64,000 bases of DNA from Agromyces sp. Root81 (GCF_001429165.1 NZ_LMIR01000002.1:550810-614809); one strand, 5' to 3'; counted from the stretch's first letter, positions 1 to 10,650 are shown. The notes: a model not told the origin generated them from the sequence alone. Translations and numbers: made by a program.

Positions 1-44
1 ATCGACTCCATCTCGCCGTAAGACGCCTTGAAATCCGCCATCAT
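1..44 (-). CDS. WXG100-family secreted protein, first 15 codons only
   Basis: Reading leftwards from ATG codons at 44 or 41, the translation is MMADFKASYGEMESI, and the window then ends. This resembles the N-terminus of actinobacterial WXG100 (ESAT-6-like) proteins, which are small helical-hairpin substrates of type VII secretion. The WXG turn itself lies outside the window. It is the next gene downstream of the three membrane proteins and the EccC-like ATPase on the same strand, 44 nt after the stop of the preceding gene, and this position supports the call. The ribosome-binding site is not strong; a GAAGG lies somewhat far upstream. Confidence 0.6.
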   Translation of the reverse strand, partial: MMADFKASYGEMES

Positions 45-88
45 CAACCCAATCACTCAAACCTTCGCCACCCGGAACCGGGCGGCCA

Positions 89-982
89 TCACGAGACTAT
101 GGCAACCCGCCGCACCTCGAGAATGGGGAGGACTCCCCATCCACGGTCGCCCGCCTGCGCCTGCTTCTCGCTGATGATCCCCGATGCGCGCAACTGAGCC
201 AGCACCTCGCGTCGTGCGAGGACGATCTGCTCCCGCTCCTCAGGCGAGGTCCATGTATCGACCCGGCGCCACCACTCGTCCATCTTCTGGTAGTACTCGG
301 GCAGGTCGCCCGGTTCGAGGATGTCCGATTCGAGGCCCTGCCAGGTCTGCGTCGCCGCCAGATCGTTGCGTTTCGCCGTCCGCCAGAGCATGAGCGCACC
401 GAGGCCCGAGCCCGCGATCAAGGCCGCACCGAAATACACCTGAGCGGCGTCGTAGGGGTTCGGCTCCCACCGCCAGAGGATGCTCACCCCCGCCACGATC
501 CAGTAGATCGCGAAGAAGAGCGTCATGGCCGCCGGCCACGCCCGTCGCGGCCACCAGTACGTACTCGTCCGATACGGCTCGAGCCAGACGAGAAGGCCGA
601 GCACGAGGACGGTCGCGATCCCGGATACCAGCGACCCGCCGACGATCTGGAGGATCGTGTCGCCGTTCGACCGCGGGACGGGCAGCGTCGACCCTGCCGA
701 GATGATCGCGAGCACGAACGCGACGGGCAGGAGGACATCATGCAGCCGTGTGGCCTGCTTGCCCGACGATCGGGACGGTGCGGGCGGCGCTGCGGTGCGG
801 CGTCGATTCAGCTCGGCGATCGTGGCGCGGCGTGCGACCAGGTATTCCTCGGCTGCTCCCTGCACGGAGGCGAACAGCGCGATTCGTGAGACGTCGCGCA
901 TTGCAGCCTCACCGTCGGCGTAGTTCGAGACCTGGACTTCTCGCCGGATGCGCCGCGAAGCGGCGGGGTCGAGTTCGCTCAC
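89..982 (-). CDS. four-helix membrane protein of the type VII locus (paralogue of next gene)
   Basis: A 297-residue protein of unknown function. About 75 N-terminal polar residues are followed by four hydrophobic segments (roughly residues 80-102, 112-135, 148-170 and 180-200) and a charged cytoplasmic C-terminus with the pattern PEER..IV.ARREVLAQLR. It starts with GTG at 982 (SELDPAASRR), preceded by GGAG at 8 nt. Its first 4 nt (GTGA) overlap the stop of the upstream paralogue, so translation is probably coupled. Both paralogues share AAMRDVSRIALFA near the N-terminus. It lies between the EccC-like gene and a WXG100 gene. A role in the secretion apparatus, or as a partner of its substrates, is inferred from position only. 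Confidence 0.8.
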   Translation of the reverse strand: MSELDPAASRRIRREVQVSNYADGEAAMRDVSRIALFASVQGAAEEYLVARRATIAELNRRRTAAPPAPSRSSGKQATRLHDVLLPVAFVLAIISAGSTLPVPRSNGDTILQIVGGSLVSGIATVLVLGLLVWLEPYRTSTYWWPRRAWPAAMTLFFAIYWIVAGVSILWRWEPNPYDAAQVYFGAALIAGSGLGALMLWRTAKRNDLAATQTWQGLESDILEPGDLPEYYQKMDEWWRRVDTWTSPEEREQIVLARREVLAQLRASGIISEKQAQAGDRGWGVLPILEVRRVAIVS

Positions 983-1926
983 GGCCGCGGCTCCGCCCAG
1001 ATCGATGCCCGACCATCGCGCAGCACGGCTCGCTCCTCATGCTCGGTGAGGAATCCGCCCCTGCGCAATTCGGCCAGCACCACCACTCCCGCCGATGCGA
1101 TGAGCGCTCGCTCATCAGGAGTCGTGCGATCGTCGACGCGACGCCACCAGTCGTCCATCCGGCGGAGGTACTCCGGCACGTCGCTCCGGTCGATGAGCTC
1201 GGGTGCCACCTGCATCTCCCGGTCCAGCGCCGCGCGATCGTCGACCCGCGCCCGCCGCCAGAGGAACACCGCACCCACACCCGAGAGCGCGACCAGCGCC
1301 ATGCCCGAGTACACCGCGACGGCATCGTCGGGGTTCGGTTCCCACCGCCACGGGATGCTGACCCCGACGAAGATCCAGTAGATCCCGAATCCGAGGGTCA
1401 ACGAGGCCGGCCAGCCACCGATCGGCCACCACCGCGTACTCGTTCGGTACGGCTCGAGCCAGACGAGGAGCGCCAGGACCAGCCCCGTGGCGATGCCCGA
1501 CACGAGGGCCCAGTCCTCGATCGGAAGCAGCGTGTGCCCATCTTTCCGCGGCACGGGCATCGTGAGCCCGGCCGAGAGGATCGCGAGCCAAGCGGCGTTG
1601 AGCAGCAGGATGTCGTGCAGCCGCGTCGCGAGCTTGACGGGCGACGACTCACCGGCGTGCTGAACGCCGGCCGCGTCGGGCCGCGTCGAACGAGCGCGGT
1701 TGAGATCGGTGATGACCTCGCGCCGGACGGCGAGATGCTCGCGGGCCGCGCGGGGCACCGCCGCGAACAGTGCGATACGCGAGACGTCGCGCATCGCCGC
1801 CGCGCCGTCGACGTACGTCGAGCGGACCAGTTCTCTGCGGAGGCGCCGGATCACGGCTCGATCGAGTTCCTTCACCGGCGCAGCATCCGGTTCTCCGGCT
1901 CGGCCGCCGGCATCACCCGGCCGCAC
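979..1926 (-). CDS. four-helix membrane protein of the type VII locus (paralogue of previous gene)
   Basis: Up to 315 residues with the same plan as its downstream neighbour: a polar N-terminus containing AAMRDVSRIALFA, four predicted membrane helices and a cytoplasmic tail with PDERALI...VVLAELR. The open frame begins at GTG 1926. The paralogue aligns from a GTG at 1875 (KELDRAVIRRLRRE against SELDPAASRRIRRE), so the true start may be 1875. It begins 3 nt after the stop of the gene upstream and its TGA overlaps the GTG of the next gene, consistent with one operon. No enzymatic motif is visible and the function is unknown. Confidence 0.78.
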   Translation of the reverse strand: MRPGDAGGRAGEPDAAPVKELDRAVIRRLRRELVRSTYVDGAAAMRDVSRIALFAAVPRAAREHLAVRREVITDLNRARSTRPDAAGVQHAGESSPVKLATRLHDILLLNAAWLAILSAGLTMPVPRKDGHTLLPIEDWALVSGIATGLVLALLVWLEPYRTSTRWWPIGGWPASLTLGFGIYWIFVGVSIPWRWEPNPDDAVAVYSGMALVALSGVGAVFLWRRARVDDRAALDREMQVAPELIDRSDVPEYLRRMDDWWRRVDDRTTPDERALIASAGVVVLAELRRGGFLTEHEERAVLRDGRASIWAEPRP

Positions 1927-1929
1927 GCG

Positions 1930-2880
1930 TCAGCAGAGCCCCCGCGCGAGGCATTCCTCGGCAGCGGCCTCATCGAGCAGGTGCCGCAGGTAGAGCACGC
2001 CGAGTCCGTCGATGACCGCCGAGCGGCGCACGAGGGCTTCGGGCGCCGTCTCGTCCGAGAGGATCGATCCGAGTTCTGCCAGCGTGGCCTCATCGAGCTG
2101 ATCCGAAGCCTGCGAGGCCGCCGCGAGGGCGCGCTCGGCTTCGCCGACCGCCGCGGCCACGTTGCTCGTATGCCAGGCGCGGAATTCGAAGTAGGCACGT
2201 AGGTGGAGCACAATCGCGCCGACGAACATCGCCGTGCCGATCACGATGGGTGCGGTGACCCACCAGCCGTCGCGCGCGACATTCCACCAGAGCGACGCGA
2301 GGCCGAGGGCGGTGAGCACCACGACGACGATCAGGAGGCGAGGCGGGTAGTGCATCGCGAGCACGCTTCGCCGCTTCGGCTCGACGAAGGTCATCCACAG
2401 GGCGGCGAGGAGGCTGAGCGCGCCGCCCCAGAGCGCGGCCGCCTCCGGATCCAACAGGAACCCGCCGTCGGGGTCGGGGAATGCGAGCACCGCTCCGACG
2501 ACCGCAACCAGGATCACGAGCGCGATCGGCCACATCGAACGGCTCCGTTCCGCCCCACCCGCTCCACCGTTGCCGATGCCCGCAAGGAACTCGGAGTCGG
2601 CCCGTCGGACGATCTCCAACCTCGCTTCGGCATCGCGACGAGCGAGCTCCGCGATCCTGTCGTCGGACCGTTCAGCGGTCGCCTCGCGCTGCAGCCCGAG
2701 CATGATGGGCACCAGCCCCGGCCCGTCGACTTCGTCGCCCTGCGCATACGTCCGCACGGCGCGTCGAGTCGTTGCTCCCCCGTCGCCGATCTCGGCGATG
2801 ACCGCGGCGGACGCGGGCACTCGCCCGACGACGTCGATCCACGGCGCAACGACCGGGTCTTCAAGGCCGGTCTCTCGCAT
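1930..2880 (-). CDS. four-helix membrane protein of the type VII locus, divergent third member
   Basis: 316 residues from ATG 2880, which is preceded by a strong GAGGAGGAG ribosome-binding site. This start was chosen over a longer open frame that runs into the ATPase gene. A ~115-residue polar N-terminus is followed by four hydrophobic segments (about 116-134, 148-165, 176-195 and 200-222) and a helical C-terminus containing [16 protein letters not shown]. The arrangement mirrors the two following genes, and the C-terminal segment resembles their PEER...VLAELR stretch, so a distant relationship is possible though not obvious. It starts 37 nt downstream of the EccC-like gene. The function is unknown; association with type VII secretion is inferred from context. 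Confidence 0.78.
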
Positions 2881-2917
2881 GTCTCCTCCTCGGCTCACTT
2901 GGATCGATCCACTCGGC

Positions 2918-5900
2918 TCACGCCTCGACGAGCGGCAGCTGCACGGTGACGAACGCGCCGTTCTCGACGAAGATGCCGCGGCCCTCGGGGTACTCGTGGC
3001 GGGCGACCTTCGGGAACGGCACCTTGAAGAGCGAGTCGCCGTCGTAGGTGTCGGGCCGCAAGGCGATGCCACGGCGCCCGGCCTTCAGCTCGCCGACGAG
3101 GCCGTATCCCGAGCTGAGCTGCGAGACGTCGCCGTCGCCGACCAGGAAGTGGTCGCTGCGGTTGATCGCCTGGAACAGCTCCTTCAGCGGCCGCTCGGCA
3201 TCGGTGTCGCCGAACTCGCTGACGTTCTCGACGACGATCATGATGCGGCCCGGGATCGACTCGTCGGGCACGATGCCCGCGAGTTCCTTCGCCAGCGCAC
3301 GGGCGTCCTCGATGTTCGTCGCACTCCGACGCCACGGGGCGAAGTCCTTCAGCGCCGCGCGGCGGCCGCCGAAGTGGAAGAGCTCCACCTTCGGGTCGAA
3401 GCGCTGCATCGACCTGACGAGGGCGCGCACGGCGTTCGTCTTGCCGCTCCGGGGCGGCCCGGCGATGACGAACGTGCCGATCGGCTCGAAGCCCTTGGGG
3501 CCGAGGATGTCATCGGAGACGCCGATGACGGGAGCGCCGTCGACGGAGTCGGGCAGGTCGGCGGTCGCCAGCTCCGTCGGGAGGGCTCCGATCTCGGATG
3601 CCTCGACGGCACCGCGAGCCCGCAGCGCGTCGGCGAACTCCTGCATCGCGCTCGTCTGCTCGGCGACGTTCGCGGTGCCGCCGATCGCGGCCAGCTGGGT
3701 CTCGAGCCCGTCGACGATCGCGCGCCCGGGAGCGCTGCGCTCGTTGAGCACGTCTTTCGGCGCCCCGAGGATCGAGTAGGCGCCCTCGTCCGACATCCGC
3801 AGGATGATGCGCTTCGTGACGTTCGCGCTCACGGCGGTGGGTACCGCGCCGTAGCGATCGGCGGTGGCGATCGCGTGGATGCCGAGCGGACGGCCCTCAC
3901 CGAGCAGCCGCATGAAGATCGCGTAGAACGGCGCGCGGGCCGACGTCGTCTCCCACTCCTGCTTGAACGTGCCGAAGCCGTCGATGAGCAGCAGGATGCG
4001 CGCCTCGTCGGTGCGCCCGGTGATCGCCCGATACTCCGTGAGGGTTGCAGCGTTGACGGCCGAGAACCGCTTCGCCCGATCGTCGAGCAGCGAGCGGATG
4101 GTGCGGAGCATCCGCTGCACGCGCTCAGCGTCGTCGCCGGCGACGATCGACCCCACGTGCGGGAGCGACTCGATCGCCCGGAGGGAGCCGGTGCCGAAGT
4201 CGGCGCCGTAGACGATCACTCGACCGCGCTCGGGAGCGGCACCCGCCGCCATCGCGATGGAGCGCAGCGCCGTCGACTTGCCAGCACCGCTCGTGCCGTA
4301 GACGAGCATGTGGCCGTCGACGTCGGGCTCGAAGTACACGGCCTCCTGGAGCTGCCGCTCGGGGATGTCGGCGAGGCCGAGCGGGATGCGCGAGTCGCCC
4401 TCGAGCGGGAGTGCCCGCAGGTCGACGGCGGTCGCCAGGTCGTCGAGCCACGGGCGACGAGGCGCGGGAATGCGCGCGTCGACCGCCGCGGTGATCAGGT
4501 TCTTCACGAGCCGCTTCTGGTCGTTCGGGCCGAGGTCCTCGTCGTGCGTATCCGAGTCGGCGCCGGCCGCGCCCTCCCAGACGACGGCCCCGCCGAAGCG
4601 GAGCTCTGCGACCTTCGCCTGCGCCGCCTCGGGTGCATCGCTCGTCCAGCCGCCGGCATAGCCGGACTGGAACGAGACGAGACGACCCGGTCCGGTCTTG
4701 GCGATGCCGCGCCCGGGGATCGACGGGTCGAAGGTGCCGGCCACGGGGTCGCCGACGACGTCGTTCGAGTCCGCGACATCCGCCATGCGCAGTGCGACGC
4801 GGAGGTTGGTGTTGGCGCGCAGGTTGTCCTTGATGACGCCCGCAGGGCGCTGCGTCGCCATGATCAGGTGGATGCCGAGCGAGCGACCGCGCTGCGCGAT
4901 GTCGACGACGCCGTCGACGAACTCGGGCACCTCGCCGGCGAGGGCCGCGAACTCGTCGATCACGAGCACGAGCGCGGGCGGGGTCTCGGGGTCCTGACGC
5001 TTCTCGAGCTCGAGCAGGTCCTTCGCCTTCTTGCGGTTGAAGAGGTGCTCGCGGTGGTGCAGCTCGGCCCGGAGGCTCGTGAGCGCGCGGCGCACGAGGT
5101 GCGGGCTCAGGTCGGTGACGAGACCGACGCAGTGCGGCAGGTCGACGCAGTCGGCGAACGCCGACCCGCCCTTGTAGTCGACGAAGAGGAACGTCACGCG
5201 GTCGGGGCTGTACTCGGCGGCCATGCCGAGCACCCATGCCTGCAGGAACTCGGACTTGCCCGAACCCGTGGTGCCGCCGACGAGCGCGTGCGGACCCTGC
5301 GTGCGCAGGTCGAGCGACATGGCGTCGGGGCTGCCCTGGCCGATGTAGGCCTTCAGCGTGCCGCTGCGCTTCAGCCGCGGACGAACACCGCGAGATCTGT
5401 CGAGCACCGAGTTGTTCTGGCGCCAGCGTTCGACGGCCGCACTCGGCTGGCTGGCCATGTCGGCGCCGAGCAGCTTCAGGAGCGAGACGCTGCGCGGCAG
5501 GTCGCTCGAGTCCGCGGCGACCGAGCTCGAATCCGCCACGGGGGCGAGTCGCTTCGCGAAGACCTCGGCGTACTGGTTAGAGACGCCCTCGACGGCGACC
5601 GTCGTGTAGTCCTCACCGGCGCGGACGTAGCCGACTCGCGCCCGGTCGAGACCGTCGGTCGCGTCGATGAACGTGCGGCACGCGGCCGGCAGCGACTCGA
5701 CGGTCGGCGCGAGGAAGATCGTGTAGATGCCGGCATCGGCGCCGCGTTCGATGACCTGCGTCAGGCGCGGACGGTCGACCGGGGCGTCGTTCGAGGCGAT
5801 GAGCACGAGCGCGATGTCGCCTTCGAGCTTGCCGGGAGAATCGGATGCCTCGCCGACGCGTGAGCCCAATGCGAGCGAGGTGTCCTCCTCACGCAGGGGC

Positions 5901-7414
5901 CCGCGACGGCTCGGCGTGCCCGAGAGCCGCTCGAGGATCGCCTCCTCGAGCCCGTTCAGGAGCGCGGTGCCGGCCGACTGGCTGTCGGCGAGCGCGAGGT
6001 CGGCGAACGGCGACTTCGGGCTCGTGGTGTGCGGGAGCCACTTCATCCACTCGATCTCACGCGCCCACGCCGGATCGACGATCGCGGCCGTGACGATCTC
6101 GTTCGGCGCGTGCAGGCCGAACAGCTGCACGCCGAGGCCCCTGAGCACGTCGGCGGCGAGGTGCCGTGGCCCGGCGATGCCGATCGCGCCCGAGCTCGGC
6201 AGCATCTCGACGAGCGGCACCTCGTCGATCAGGGCGTGCCGCTCGCGGAGCTTGTCGACCTGACGCGCGTACTGCGCGATGCCCTTCAGCTCGCTCGTCT
6301 CCTGCACGGTGTTGCGGCTCCTGGCCCGCCCGACGCCGAGGCGCAGCGAGAGGAAGTTCCAGTGCTCGGGCCGGCGCGTCCAGAGCAGCGGTCCGAGTCG
6401 CATCGCCTGTTCGTAGACCTTCGCGACGGCGGGTGCCTCCTCATGGCGGCGAGCCCGCTCCACCACGGTCTCGCGGGCGAGCTTCTCCTCGAGTTCCTCG
6501 ATCTGCGTCTCGAAGGTGTCGATCTCGAGGCGCAGCTTCTTGCCCTGCTGGGTGCGCTGGCCGATGAAGTTGCCGAGCATCATGAGCGGCGACATCGCGA
6601 TGATGAGCAGCGAACTCGGCCGCTGCGTGAAGGCGAACATCGCGAAGCCGAGCATGACGGGCGCCGCGACCATCGGCCACGGGAACATCCGCGGTTCCGC
6701 CTCGGACGGAACGGTCGGATGCCGGTGCTCCATGCCGGGGTAGCGCGCTTCGACCCTCGGCGAGCGGTTGAACATGAGGGTGCCGCCGCGTTCGAGCACG
6801 GGGTCGACCGCGCCATCCGTGCCGGCGACGAGCGAGAACGAGACCTCGGTGTCGCCGATCGTGATCACCTGCCCGGGGATCGCACGCACGCGCTGGACGA
6901 GCCCGCCGTCCACGATGAGGCCGTTCGCCGAGTTCAGGTCGACGAGTTCGACGCCCTGGTCGACCTCGACCCGGGCGTGCCGCTTGGAGACGAGCGAGTC
7001 GGCGAGCACGATGTCGGCGCCCGCTGCGCGCCCGATGACGCTGTTGCCCCTCGGCAGGGGGATCTCGCGGCCCGCTTCCGGCCCGTTGTGCACGTGCAGC
7101 ACCGCGGCGGTCTGCGCATCGGCGCGGCCTGCACCGGCATCGGGCGTCTGCGCGACGACTGCGGCGTTGAACCCCGAACCGATCGGCGCGTCGCCGATCA
7201 ACAGCTCGGGAGCGAGCACGATCGGCTCGCTCGACGTCGGCGGCGCAACGGCGAGGGTGAGGCCGACGCCGCTCCCCCGGGCGAGCAGTCCCGACGCGGG
7301 GTCGTTGTCGGCGATCGTGCGCGCGATGTCCTCGACCGTCGCGGTCGAGTCCGCGGTCACGACGATGTCGACCGGGGCTCCGGCCTGCCGTCGGAGTCCG
7401 AGCTTGAGTTTCAT
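2918..7414 (-). CDS. eccC: type VII secretion FtsK/SpoIIIE ATPase with N-terminal FHA domain (EccC/EssC-like)
   Basis: This 1498-residue membrane ATPase is the motor of a WXG100 secretion system. In order it has: a ubiquitin/FHA-like N-terminal region (1-100); an FHA domain (about 110-185, with the GR, SKRHA and LNSANG signatures) expected to read phosphothreonine; two membrane helices (about 243-285); and three FtsK-type nucleotide-binding domains. Domain 1 carries Walker [10 protein letters not shown] near residue 710 and Walker [11 protein letters not shown]. Domain 2 carries GTSGAGKST near 1040 but LLLIDGF at Walker B. Domain 3 carries GPPRSGKT near 1318 with VVEN in place of a Walker B Asp-Glu. 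Only domain 1 looks fully canonical, as is common in EccC. The N-terminal FHA recalls EssC of Firmicutes. It starts 3 nt after the stop of the RDD-FHA gene, so the two are likely co-translated. Confidence 0.93.
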
Positions 7415-7417
7415 CCG

Positions 7418-8668
7418 CTACCTTCCGGAGCTTTCGGTCACGAGGAAACTGCGGCCGCCGAGCGTCACGCGCGCGCCCGGCGCCACCTGGGTGCGCACGC
7501 CGGGCGTCAACGGCCGGGCGGCGTCGCCGATGAGCGCCACCGTCGTTCCGTTCCGCGACGCCCGGTCGACGATCCAGAATCCGCTCGCGTCGACGCCGAA
7601 GGCCGCATGCGTCTTCGAGATGCGCATGCTCGGGTCGTCGAGCGGCACGAACTGGGAGACCTGCTCCCCCGGAGATGCGGCCGGGTCCCGGCCGATCAAC
7701 CCCAGCGCACCGGGCTGCAGCCGGGTGCCGTCGTCGAAGATCATCAGGAACTCGACGCCGAGCACTGCCGGTGCCGGTGCGGATGCGGATGCGGATGCGG
7801 ATGCGGTCGATCCTCCGATGACCGGCAGCTCGGCGGTGCCCCCTGCCGGGGCGACCGGCGGCACCGGAGCAGCCGGCTGCGACGCGGGCGTCTGGGACCC
7901 GACGGGCGGCGGCGACCATTCGACGTGCTCGGAGGGCGCGGCGGACACCACGCCCGAGCTCGAGCGGGCAGCCGGGATGAACAGGTCGCCGCGGGCCTGG
8001 TCGCTCGCGAGCGAGGGCAGCTTCTCGACGAGGTCGGGGCCCTCCGACTCGAAGGCGCGCCGCGCGTGCCGGAGTGCCTTGCCGTCGAGCGGGTTCAGGC
8101 CGCGCCGCACCTCGATCACGAAGCATCGGCCGACACGGTCGAGCCAGCTGCGACCGCGACGCTCGCGATCCCATGCCGACGAGGCGAACAGCACCGCGGG
8201 GCCGATGAACGGCAGCACGAGCTGGGCGCCCGCCAAGACGAGCGCCCGCAGCACCACTCGCCAGAATCCGGGGACCCCGAAGGTCGCGACGTTGACCGAA
8301 CGGAGGCCGAACGACGCCTTGCCGACCGTGAGTGCGAGCCTGCCGTGGAGCACGAGCTGCGTGAGCCCGAAGATGAAGAGCAGCGCCTGGCTGACGATGG
8401 CGAGGATGAGCGGCAGCGTCAGGTCGGCGGCGAGCACCGACTGGGCGTCCCACCCGGTGGTCCCTGCGATGCCCGCCACGAGCACGGCCGCCACGACACC
8501 GGGCGCCGCGAGTGCGACCCAGATCGTCGCGTCGAGCGCGAACGCGGCGGAACGCCGCCCTCCGGGCGCGGCGACCAGGCCGAGCCCGGCCGCATAGGCG
8601 GGATCGGGTCGCCCTTCAGGGTCGAGCCCGGGCACGACGGCCGTGCCGTCGTCGAGTGTGACGCTCAC
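7418..8668 (-). CDS. RDD-family membrane protein with C-terminal FHA domain
   Basis: 416 residues. The N-terminal half (about 30-180) is an RDD-type integral membrane domain with several hydrophobic segments after GGRRSAAFALDA. A proline/alanine/serine-rich linker (about 200-300) includes a run coded by four tandem GGATGC-type hexamers at 7781-7804. The C-terminus (about 305-412) is an FHA domain with IGRDP, SKTHA and RASRNGTT. It is the first gene of the type VII block and is followed after 3 nt by the EccC-like gene. Two FHA proteins side by side suggest that Ser/Thr phosphorylation controls assembly or activity of the secretion machine. That is inference; no kinase gene is seen in the window. 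Confidence 0.88.
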   Translation of the reverse strand: MSVTLDDGTAVVPGLDPEGRPDPAYAAGLGLVAAPGGRRSAAFALDATIWVALAAPGVVAAVLVAGIAGTTGWDAQSVLAADLTLPLILAIVSQALLFIFGLTQLVLHGRLALTVGKASFGLRSVNVATFGVPGFWRVVLRALVLAGAQLVLPFIGPAVLFASSAWDRERRGRSWLDRVGRCFVIEVRRGLNPLDGKALRHARRAFESEGPDLVEKLPSLASDQARGDLFIPAARSSSGVVSAAPSEHVEWSPPPVGSQTPASQPAAPVPPVAPAGGTAELPVIGGSTASASASASAPAPAVLGVEFLMIFDDGTRLQPGALGLIGRDPAASPGEQVSQFVPLDDPSMRISKTHAAFGVDASGFWIVDRASRNGTTVALIGDAARPLTPGVRTQVAPGARVTLGGRSFLVTESSGR

Positions 8669-8832
8669 CTCTGCTCCTCATCCGCGACAAATGCCTGGCC
8701 TGCCAGTTCACACGACGAAGCCCGGCGTGTCGATGGGGAGGGCTCACCATCCCCACCACCCTAACCAGTCGGAGGAGAGTGTTCCGCCGCCCGTCGTGAC
8801 GGGGCGGCCGCGTGCCGTTCGAACCGAGCGGT

Positions 8833-9849
8833 CTAGTACCGCTGCACCTGCGGGCCGGCCGCGAGCTCGCGGTCGTACGCCTCGATCGCGAGTCGGTTGC
8901 GCTCGGTCACTGTACGCCCGCGGGCGGCGATCCAACCGCCCAGCCAGATCGGGATCTCCCGGGCGATGACGGCCGCGACGATCGCGTAGGGGTCGAGCCA
9001 GCGTTCGGCGATGAAATCGTTCGCCTGCTCGAGCGTGAGCGTCCACGCCTGCACGAAGAGCAGCGAGCCGCCGATGTAGGCGAAGTAGACGAGCGCGCCG
9101 ACCAGCAGGCCGAACACGGCGTAGGTCCACCACGGACCGCGATTGACGATCGCGGCGAGCAGCGCGAAGCCCACGAAGAACGCGACCACGGGAACCCAGA
9201 ACGTCGGTTCGATCAGGAAATCGCCGATGCCGATCGCCTCACCGGCCGGGGCCCCGAAGCTCAGGTAGAGCGCATAGGCGACGACGGCGTAGAGCACCCC
9301 GAACGCGACCGTGCCGATGAGGGCGACGAGCACGCCGAAGCCTCGGTTGCCCTTCGCCTTCGGCGGCGTCGGCGCCTGCACGTAGATCGTCTGCGGCCCG
9401 GGCTGCGGGGCGACGTACACGGGCTCGGGCACGTCCGCGAGCGTCGCCGCACCGGCTGCGGTGCCCGCGGCGACGGTCGCCGCCGGCACGTAGGTCTCCC
9501 GGCGCACGGCGTCGGCGGCGACCGGTTCGGGTGCCGACGCGGCATCCAGGTCGTCGATGCCGTTGGTCTCTTCTGGTACGGGATGCGCGCTCGCCCGTTC
9601 GACGGCCTCATCGAGTCGGGCGGTCGCAGCGAGGTCGGCGTCGGCCGCATCGGACTCGGCTGTGTCGGCGACCGGCGCGGATGCCGGCACGGCGGGCTCA
9701 TCGGCGGGCTCGATCGGGGCCGGCTCGTCGACCGGACCCGTCTCGTTCACGTCGGGGGCGGGAGCGGCATCGTCGACGCTGCCCTCGTCGACCGGACCCG
9801 TCGCTCCGTCGTGACGTTCCGGGTCTGATCCGGGAGTCGTGCTGCTCAT
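8833..9849 (-). CDS. membrane protein with long acidic Pro/Ala-rich N-terminus
   Basis: 338 residues from ATG 9849, preceded by AAGGAG at 8 nt; an upstream in-frame start at 9879 lacks such a site. Residues 1-170 are a low-complexity, acidic region rich in Pro, Ala, Asp and Glu. Residues 180-330 hold four to five hydrophobic helices starting after KAKGNRGFG. The C-terminus is basic and contains RGRTVTERNRLAIEAYDREL. No family was recognised. It is 164 nt upstream of the RDD-FHA gene on the same strand, so it could belong to the type VII transcription unit or stand alone. Confidence 0.75.
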   Translation of the reverse strand: MSSTTPGSDPERHDGATGPVDEGSVDDAAPAPDVNETGPVDEPAPIEPADEPAVPASAPVADTAESDAADADLAATARLDEAVERASAHPVPEETNGIDDLDAASAPEPVAADAVRRETYVPAATVAAGTAAGAATLADVPEPVYVAPQPGPQTIYVQAPTPPKAKGNRGFGVLVALIGTVAFGVLYAVVAYALYLSFGAPAGEAIGIGDFLIEPTFWVPVVAFFVGFALLAAIVNRGPWWTYAVFGLLVGALVYFAYIGGSLLFVQAWTLTLEQANDFIAERWLDPYAIVAAVIAREIPIWLGGWIAARGRTVTERNRLAIEAYDRELAAGPQVQRY

Positions 9850-9942
9850 GATCGCGCTCCTTCCGGGCACCCCTCGCACCCGTGGTTGGCCAACTGTAGC
9901 AACGCGGTGGGCCGGAACCGGGGAGCGCTCGCGGCGCTTCGC

Positions 9943-10650
9943 TCAGCCGAAGATCGCCGCCACGATGTCGTTCGTGTACCCATCGGGGCCGGCGTTCATC
10001 CAGAGCGTGGCGATCCACACGCCCTCACGGATGAAATGCGACTCTCCGGACTGGCCGTCGGCGCTCTCCGGTGTCTCCGTGACGCACCGCGTGCCCTCGA
10101 GCTCCTCGTAGCAGCTGTATCCCATCGCACCGAAGTGGGCGAGCATCGCCACTGCCTGCTCCTCGGTGACATGGGCGATGTTCGTCGTGAGCCCGCGGTC
10201 GGACCCACCGGCCGGGCCGCCCCAGTTGCAGGTGATGGCCGAGTTCGTCGTGAGCAGGTCGACCGCCGTCCGGTCGTTCGACCCGAACTGCACTCCGCTG
10301 CCGGGTTCGAGCGCCCAGGCCGGGTTCAGCACGAGGGGTGCGAAGTCCTCCGACCAGTCGCGTGTGTAGATCGCCTCGCAGTCGGTCGGGATCTCGTGCG
10401 CGGACGGAGGCCGAGACGCCGGCGCGGACGATGCCGGCGGCGTCGCGGCCGCATCCGTGTTGCCCGGAGTCGGCGTTGAACCACCGCTCGAGCCGGTGCC
10501 CGCTCCGCCGATCACCGCGCCCACGACGAACGCGACGATCACGGCCAGGATCGCTCCGCCCACGACGAGCCAGAACTGCGGACGCCTCAGGAGGGGCCGT
10601 CGGGCGCCCGACTCGGATGCCTCGGGTGCCTGCGGCGTGTGATCGGTCAT
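9943..10650 (-). CDS. single-pass membrane protein with extracytoplasmic domain
   Basis: 235 residues from ATG 10650, which has AAAGG upstream. A short Pro/Ala-rich cytoplasmic N-terminus is followed by one membrane helix (about 20-48, starting RRPQFWLVVGGAI), a Gly/Ser/Thr/Pro-rich linker and a ~150-residue outer domain with four cysteines (in DCEAIY, TCNWGG, SCYEE and RCVTE) that could form two disulfides. No family was recognised. It lies 93 nt upstream of the acidic membrane protein and downstream of the rpoC terminator. Confidence 0.72.
   Translation of the reverse strand: MTDHTPQAPEASESGARRPLLRRPQFWLVVGGAILAVIVAFVVGAVIGGAGTGSSGGSTPTPGNTDAAATPPASSAPASRPPSAHEIPTDCEAIYTRDWSEDFAPLVLNPAWALEPGSGVQFGSNDRTAVDLLTTNSAITCNWGGPAGGSDRGLTTNIAHVTEEQAVAMLAHFGAMGYSCYEELEGTRCVTETPESADGQSGESHFIREGVWIATLWMNAGPDGYTNDIVAAIFG

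Noticed and set aside
2570..8764. Long plus-strand open frames opposite the EccC-like and RDD-FHA genes
   Set aside because: Antisense shadows of the minus-strand genes. They are rich in Arg, His, Asp and Gln with no recognisable motif.
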